Of a stretch of DNA of 64,000 nucleotides, positions 59,474-64,000 are shown one piece after another. Under the pieces are notes generated by a model. It was not told where the DNA came from. It worked only from the letters and a program-made list of their open reading frames with translations, and ran no database searches. The stretch spans positions 27,007 to 91,006 of the forward strand of contig JAIVFJ010000239.1 of NCBI GenBank assembly GCA_025765615.1. The letters run 5' to 3'. Each line of letters starts with the position of its first letter. The first letter of the stretch is position 1. Both the position numbers and the translations under genes were made by a program. This stretch comes from Zopfochytrium polystomum (Eukaryota; Chytridiomycota; Chytridiomycetes; Chytridiales; Chytridiaceae).

Positions 59474-59491
59474 TGTTATGAATCACCCTCT

Positions 59492-59601
59492 GGAAACCTC
59501 TGGAACCTTCTAGAACATTCCTTCATGGAACCTTCTGGAACCTTCTGGAACCTTCTAGAACATTCCTTCATGGAACCTTGTGGAACCTTCTGGAACCTTC
59601 T
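59492..59601 (+). promoter_or_regulatory. Array of heat-shock-element pentamers in the LTR
   Basis: From 59502 to 59601, 20 consecutive 5-base units stay in register: GGAAC, CTTCT, AGAAC, ATTCC, then TTCAT, and so on. They alternate nGAAn and nTTCn, with only three units off consensus. The longest unbroken run is eight units (59527-59566). Inverted nGAAn/nTTCn pentamers are the binding sites of heat-shock factor. The array ends 110 bp before the TATA box. Confidence 0.8.
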
Positions 59602-59710
59602 TTGCTTTCCTGACTTGTCTTGTTGTCATTGGTATCATTGGTATCATTGTATTACTAATTGCTCTTTCTGGAACTTTCTTGGAGTCTTGACAAGGAACAC
59701 TCTCAAAAGG

Positions 59711-59718
59711 TATAAAAG
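59711..59718 (+). promoter_or_regulatory. TATA box of the LTR promoter
   Basis: tataaaag, 35 bp before AAGTGAATTAT, the sequence predicted to open the RNA. Confidence 0.75.
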
Positions 59719-59828
59719 GGGGATGGGGGACCTGTCCCATCCCTCAAGTGAATTATTGTTTCCAATACAATCATCACTCCTCTCAGTTCCTTGTCTGCCT
59801 TGCCCTGTCCTGCCCTGTTCCTGACATC

Positions 59829-59839
59829 ATAATTCACTT
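59829..59839 (+). other. Self-priming primer-binding site
   Basis: ATAATTCACTT lies three bases after the LTR. It is the exact reverse complement of AAGTGAATTAT at 59746-59756, where the RNA should begin. This is the Tf1 arrangement, in which the RNA 5' end folds back as primer instead of a tRNA. No tRNA-complementary TGG site is seen. Confidence 0.75.
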
Positions 59840-59866
59840 CACCCTCTCCCACTACTCTCTGCCATC

Positions 59867-60790
59867 ATGTCTGACCCAAACAACACCTTCCCTGATGCAA
59901 CTGCCTTCCAAGCCTTGATGGACCAATTACAAGCCCTTTCAAGACAGACACACCAACTTCAAGAACAAGTCCTTCACCAGCAGCACCAGCTTCAACAACA
60001 ACTTCACCAACAAGAACATCAAGCTCTTTCCCTGCCTCAAGCCAACCAAGCAAGAGAGCCCAAGGTTCCCAGCCCTGACAAGTTCACTGGGCTGGCCAAA
60101 GACCTTAGGAACTTCATGGCCACTGTGGAGAATGTCATCCTTCTCCAACCTTCAAGATTTCCCAGTGAGCAAGTCAAGGTTCTTTTCACAAGCACCCTCC
60201 TGTCTGGTCAAGCTCAATCATGGTACAGATCTCTCCCAAGCACACCCACCACCCTGCAAGAGCTCTGGGAGGGGCTGGAAGCTACCTTTGGTGACCCCTA
60301 CGCATCTTGGACAGCAAGATCCAAGCTCAAGCATATCAAGCAAGGAAAGCAATCTTGTGTGGCCTACACCAACCAATTCAAGCAACTAGCCAGAGACTCT
60401 GGATACAATGATGCAGCTCTGATGGAGCTGTACCATGATGGTCTCCATGAGTCTATCCAAGACATGCTCTCCCAGTCTCTGCACATCCCTGAGACCTTGG
60501 AAGAGTACATTCTCCTTGCCATCAAGATTGACAACAGACTCTACTCCAAGAGGCTGAAGCAAAGACAAGTAGGAACTACATCAAGACCTACCCCAGTTCC
60601 TCAAGCTCTTACAGTTCCTGAACCCATGCAAGTGGATGCAGTTGAGACACTTCCTAAGGGTCCTCTGAGCCAAGAGGAGAAAACAAGGAGGGCCCAGCAG
60701 GGACTGTGTTTCTACTGTGGCTCCAAGGAACACACTGTCAAGGACTGCCCAAGGAAGAAGCACCCAAACTCCCAGGTCCAGGCTCACTGA
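59867..60790 (+). CDS. gag: Gag polyprotein of the Ty3 element
   Basis: 307 residues. A Gln-rich helical N-terminus is followed by the Gag core ([70 protein letters not shown]). A single CCHC zinc knuckle ([14 protein letters not shown]) lies near the C-terminus and binds the element's RNA. It assembles the virus-like particle. The frame is intact. Its last seven codons overlap the frameshift signal into pol. Confidence 0.92.
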   Translation: MSDPNNTFPDATAFQALMDQLQALSRQTHQLQEQVLHQQHQLQQQLHQQEHQALSLPQANQAREPKVPSPDKFTGLAKDLRNFMATVENVILLQPSRFPSEQVKVLFTSTLLSGQAQSWYRSLPSTPTTLQELWEGLEATFGDPYASWTARSKLKHIKQGKQSCVAYTNQFKQLARDSGYNDAALMELYHDGLHESIQDMLSQSLHIPETLEEYILLAIKIDNRLYSKRLKQRQVGTTSRPTPVPQALTVPEPMQVDAVETLPKGPLSQEEKTRRAQQGLCFYCGSKEHTVKDCPRKKHPNSQVQAH

Positions 60791-60808
60791 GGGGCAATTC
60801 CCTGGACC
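60763..60808 (+). promoter_or_regulatory. -1 ribosomal frameshift signal between gag and pol
   Basis: The heptamer C CCA AAC (60763-60769) is in the correct gag phase (CAC CCA AAC). Five bases later GGTCCAGG (60775-60782) can pair with CCTGGACC (60801-60808): an 8 bp stem with an 18-base loop. A -1 slip leads directly into the pol frame ([11 protein letters not shown]). Confidence 0.8.
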
Positions 60809-63800
60809 CTCCTCCAAGCTGCCCCTGTTTCATCACCACCACCAGCACCACAAACACCTCAGATTCCAAGCCCCACCAACTCACCATGGATGTCAAGATT
60901 CAACTCTCACCCAAGTCAACCATCACAACCAAGGCCCTTATAGACTCTGGATCATCCTGCAACATCATTGATGCCACCCTTGCCAAGTCTTGTGCCATTC
61001 CCACCATCAAGAAATCCACACCCCTCAAGGTCCACTTTGCCAATCATGCTCTGTTCAAGGAAATCAGCCATGAAACCAAGCTAAACCTCCACATCCAAGA
61101 CTTTCCACCATCCATGGTCAATCTGGAAGTATTGGATCTTGGCTCACCCACATTCTCTGTCATCCTGGGATTACCATGGCTGCAAGCCCAGAACCCTGCC
61201 ATTGATTGGGTCACTGGTCAAGTCCAACCTCCACCAATTGGAACAGTCACCCAAAACTCAAGTCAAGCCCCCAAGTCTCATGCTCTCAAGCCCTTGATTC
61301 AAGATTCACAGCCAGCCAAGACTCCAGTTCCACAGTTCACAGTTCACAGTCAAGATTCAAGTAGAGCTCATAGAGCTCACAGTCATGGCCATGACTCTTG
61401 TTCACAGAACCCACAGTCAAAGATTCAAGTACCACAGTTCACAGTCCACATTCAAGATTCAAGTTCCACAGCTCACAGTCTTTGCCAAGAACAGAACTCT
61501 CAGTCAAAGATTCAAGAATCACAGTTCCCAGTCAAGAATTCAAGCCCCACTGCTGAGGAGCACGACAACCTGGACCCATCAGACCTTTTGCTGGCATCCA
61601 AGCTACCAAAAGAATATCTCCCTTATGCTGATGTGTTTTCCAAGACCAAGGCAGACCTGCTACCAGCTCAGAGGCCTTATGACTGTGAAATCCCACTCAA
61701 GGATGAAACTTGCAGCCCACCTTTCAAGCCACTGTACCACCTCTCTCCACCAGAAGCCAAGGCCCTCCAAGAATACATTGAAGAAATGCTGAACAAGGGA
61801 TTCATCCAACCTTCCAAGTCACCAGCTGGAGCTCCCATCTTTTTTGTCAAGAAGAAGGATGGGGGACTGAGACCCTGTGTGGACTACAGAGATCTCAATG
61901 AGATGACAGTCAAGAACCGCTATCCCACTGCCTCTCATCTCTGAATTACTGGACAAACTGAGCCATGCAAGGATATTTTCCAAGATTGACCTCAGAGGTG
62001 CCTACAATTTGGTCAGAATTAAGCCCCAGGATCAATGGAAGACTGCCTTCAGATGCAAATACGGTCACTTTGAGTACTTGGTTATGCCCTTTGGACTTAC
62101 CAATGCTCCAGCTATTTTCCAAGGCATGATGAATGACATCTTCAGGGATATTCTGGACCTTTTTGTCATTGTCTACCTGGATGATATCCTGGTATTTTCA
62201 TCTGACACTGCAAGCCATATGGGACATGTCAAGACTGTCTTGGAGAGACTCAGACAGCATCACCTCTATGCAAAGCTGGAGAAGTGTGAATTCCACAAGA
62301 CCTCCATTGAGTTTTTGGGGTTCATTGTGTCTGACAAAGGGATCTCCATGGCACCAAACAAGATCCAAACTATTCTTGAATGGAAGGCTCCAAATTCCAT
62401 CAAGGATGTTCAAAGCTTCCTTGGATTTTGCAACTTCTACAGAACCTTCATTGCCAACTATTCTGCCATAGCCAAGCCTCTCACTGATCTCACCAAGAAG
62501 ACCACCAAGTTTGAATGGACCCCAGCAGCAGAGCAAGCCTGGCTAGCTCTTAAGACAGCAACCACAAGTGCACCACTCCTTAAGCATGTGGATCCCTTGC
62601 TTCCCTTCACCTTGGAAACTGATGCCTCAGACTATGCCCTTGGCGCTGTTCTGTCCCAGCCAAGCTCTCAGGAACCCTCTGCTCCTCTGCATCCAAGTGG
62701 CATATTACTCCAGGAAGCTGAACAGTGCTGAGTGTAACTACACAGTCCATGACAAGGAGTTGCTTGCAATTGTGGAAGCATTCAAATTCTGGAGACACTA
62801 CTTGGCTGGTTCTAAAGGCATCTCTGTCTATTCTGATCACAAGAACCTCACCTTCTTCAGGGCAAGGAGGTTGCTCAAGCAGAGGCATGCCAGGTGGGCT
62901 GAACTGCTCTCTGAGTATGACTTTAAGCTGTGCTATTCTCCTGGCCACCTTAACACTGTGGCTGATGCCCTGTCAAGAAGAACAGACCTTGCACCTGAAG
63001 GGGGAGATGGTTTCACCCCACCATCCAAGACACACCTTTCATTGCTTCCTGACAGTGTGTGGGCCCATGCTATTTCCAAGGACCCCAAGCCTCACAAGAT
63101 TCAAATCAGCCAAGAAGAGGAAAAACTTGAGATACTCAAGACAAGGCATGATGCAGCAACAGCTGGACACCCAGGAGAGCACAAGACATATGAGCTTGTT
63201 TCCAGAGACTTCTACTGGCCAGGCATGAGGAAGTACATCAAGAACTATGTCAGCAGCTGTGAAACCTGTCAAAGAAACAAATCCAGCAGACACAAGCCCT
63301 ATGGACTTCTGGAGCCCCTCCCAATTGCCATCAGCCCTTGGTCATCAATATCCATGGACTTCATTGTGAAACTGCCCCCATCCCATGGATTTGACTCTAT
63401 CCTTGTTGTCATCTGCAGAAGGACAAAGTTGGCCCATTTCATCCCCTGCACTGAGAATATAGATGCACAAGGAACAGCAGACCTGTTTTTGCAACACATA
63501 TTCAGGCTCCATGGGCTGCCTCAGTCAATCGTCAGTGACAGAGGACCACAGTTCAGATCTCAATTTTGGAAAGCACTCACAGCAGCCCTTGGAATCAAGT
63601 CTCAACTGTCAACTGCTTATCACCCTCAGACTGATGGACAAACAGAAAGAACAAACCAGACTCTGGAGCAGTATTTGAGGTGCTATGTCAGCTATCAACA
63701 GGATGATTGGCCCACCCTCCTTCCACTGGCAGAATTTGCTCTCAACAATTCTCTCCACTCAAGCACCCAGCTATCTCCTTTCTTTGCAACCTATGGCTTC

Positions 63801-64000
63801 AATCCAAGAGGAGATCTTCTGGGACAAGAGACCCTATCCAATGTCCAAGCTCCTGCTGCGGCTTCACACTTACATAAGCTCAAGATCATCAACTCCTTCC
63901 TGGACTCCACCCTGAAGCAAGCCCAAGAAGATGCCTCAAGATTTGCCAACACTCACAGAATGGACCATGACCTTGCTGTGGGTCAGCAAGTTTGGCTTCT
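60763..64000 (+). CDS. pol: Pol polyprotein (protease, RT, RNase H, integrase), frame broken twice, runs off the right edge
   Basis: Entered from gag by -1 frameshift. The aspartic protease has LIDSGSSCN. Reverse transcriptase has [43 protein letters not shown] and the catalytic YLDD (62173-62184). RNase H has [15 protein letters not shown] and VYSDHKNL. Integrase has the HHCC finger (HPGEHKTY ... CETCQRN) and the D,D,E core ([35 protein letters not shown]). Two one-base insertions, at TATCCCACTG (61921-61930) and ATCCAAGTGG (62691-62700), each move the frame by +1. Both lie in short homopolymers and would stop a full-length Pol. The last frame is open to the window end; a chromodomain, if any, would lie beyond. 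Confidence 0.9.

Larger units (their letters stand above)
59474..59825 (+). repeat. 5' long terminal repeat
   Basis: It begins TGTTATGAATCACC and ends CCTGACA, so TG...CA ends as expected, 352 bp. It contains the heat-shock pentamer array, a TATA box at 59711 and the predicted RNA start near 59741-59746. The 3' LTR is outside the window, so the ends are predicted rather than confirmed. Confidence 0.75.
59474..64000 (+). mobile_element. Ty3/gypsy LTR retrotransposon, 5' part (3' end outside the window)
   Basis: 5' LTR, self-priming site, gag, frameshift signal, then protease, reverse transcriptase, RNase H and integrase in Ty3 order. Two one-base insertions break pol (near 61925 and 62695). 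Codon use is AT-richer and more uniform than in the neighbouring genes. The bases before the LTR (TCCAT, 59469-59473) are the expected target duplication. The element sits inside copy B of the NTPase-nuclease gene. Its likely relatives are the Tf1/sushi group, because of self-priming; that is inference. Confidence 0.93.

Overview
This window is nuclear DNA from a eukaryote with compact genes and many short introns (about 35-300 bp, GT-AG). The gene content is fungal: VID27, an MMT-type mitochondrial metal carrier, a RAP1 with BRCT, Myb and RCT modules, UTP11, UGP1, an old yellow enzyme, a mitochondrial-type DEAD-box helicase, and a Ty3-type LTR retrotransposon. Together with NTPase-nuclease genes of the Crinkler/RHS kind, this suggests an early-diverging (for example zoosporic) fungus. 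That placement is inference; no rRNA or mitochondrial marker is present.

Layout, left to right. A CoA-transferase runs off the left edge and is divergent from UTP11. Then come an ALDH10-like aldehyde dehydrogenase, prolidase (PEPD), a decayed duplicate plus an F-box-like gene (7.1-9.2 kb), a gene encoding four copies of a repeat I do not recognise (9.8-11.9 kb), a secreted CIA30-domain protein, UGP1, an old yellow enzyme, a DEAD-box helicase, DSCC1 and RAP1. Directly upstream of RAP1 lies a decayed NTPase gene. From 31.5 kb there is an unrecognised multi-exon gene, a kelch-TM-SH3 receptor-like gene, an unrecognised Ser-rich protein and MCM10. The stretch 44.7-49.7 kb is gene-poor and begins with a ~310 bp inverted-repeat element. 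VID27 and an MMT carrier follow.

The right end (55.5-64 kb) is a degraded, mobile-element-rich zone. It holds a ~195 bp GA microsatellite, the relic of an ABCC transporter, a second NTPase-nuclease gene, and a Ty3/gypsy element whose 5' LTR starts exactly where that gene's reading frame is cut. The element has a 100 bp array of heat-shock-element pentamers in its LTR, a TATA box, a primer-binding site complementary to its own predicted mRNA start (Tf1-like self-priming), and a canonical -1 frameshift signal between gag and pol. These four signals are the most interesting content of the window.

Several loci deal with chromosome maintenance (MCM10, DSCC1, RAP1), but nothing shows that they are co-regulated. 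A number of reading frames are broken by single-base shifts with no intron to explain them. Some are probably decay and some may be assembly errors; each is noted where it occurs.
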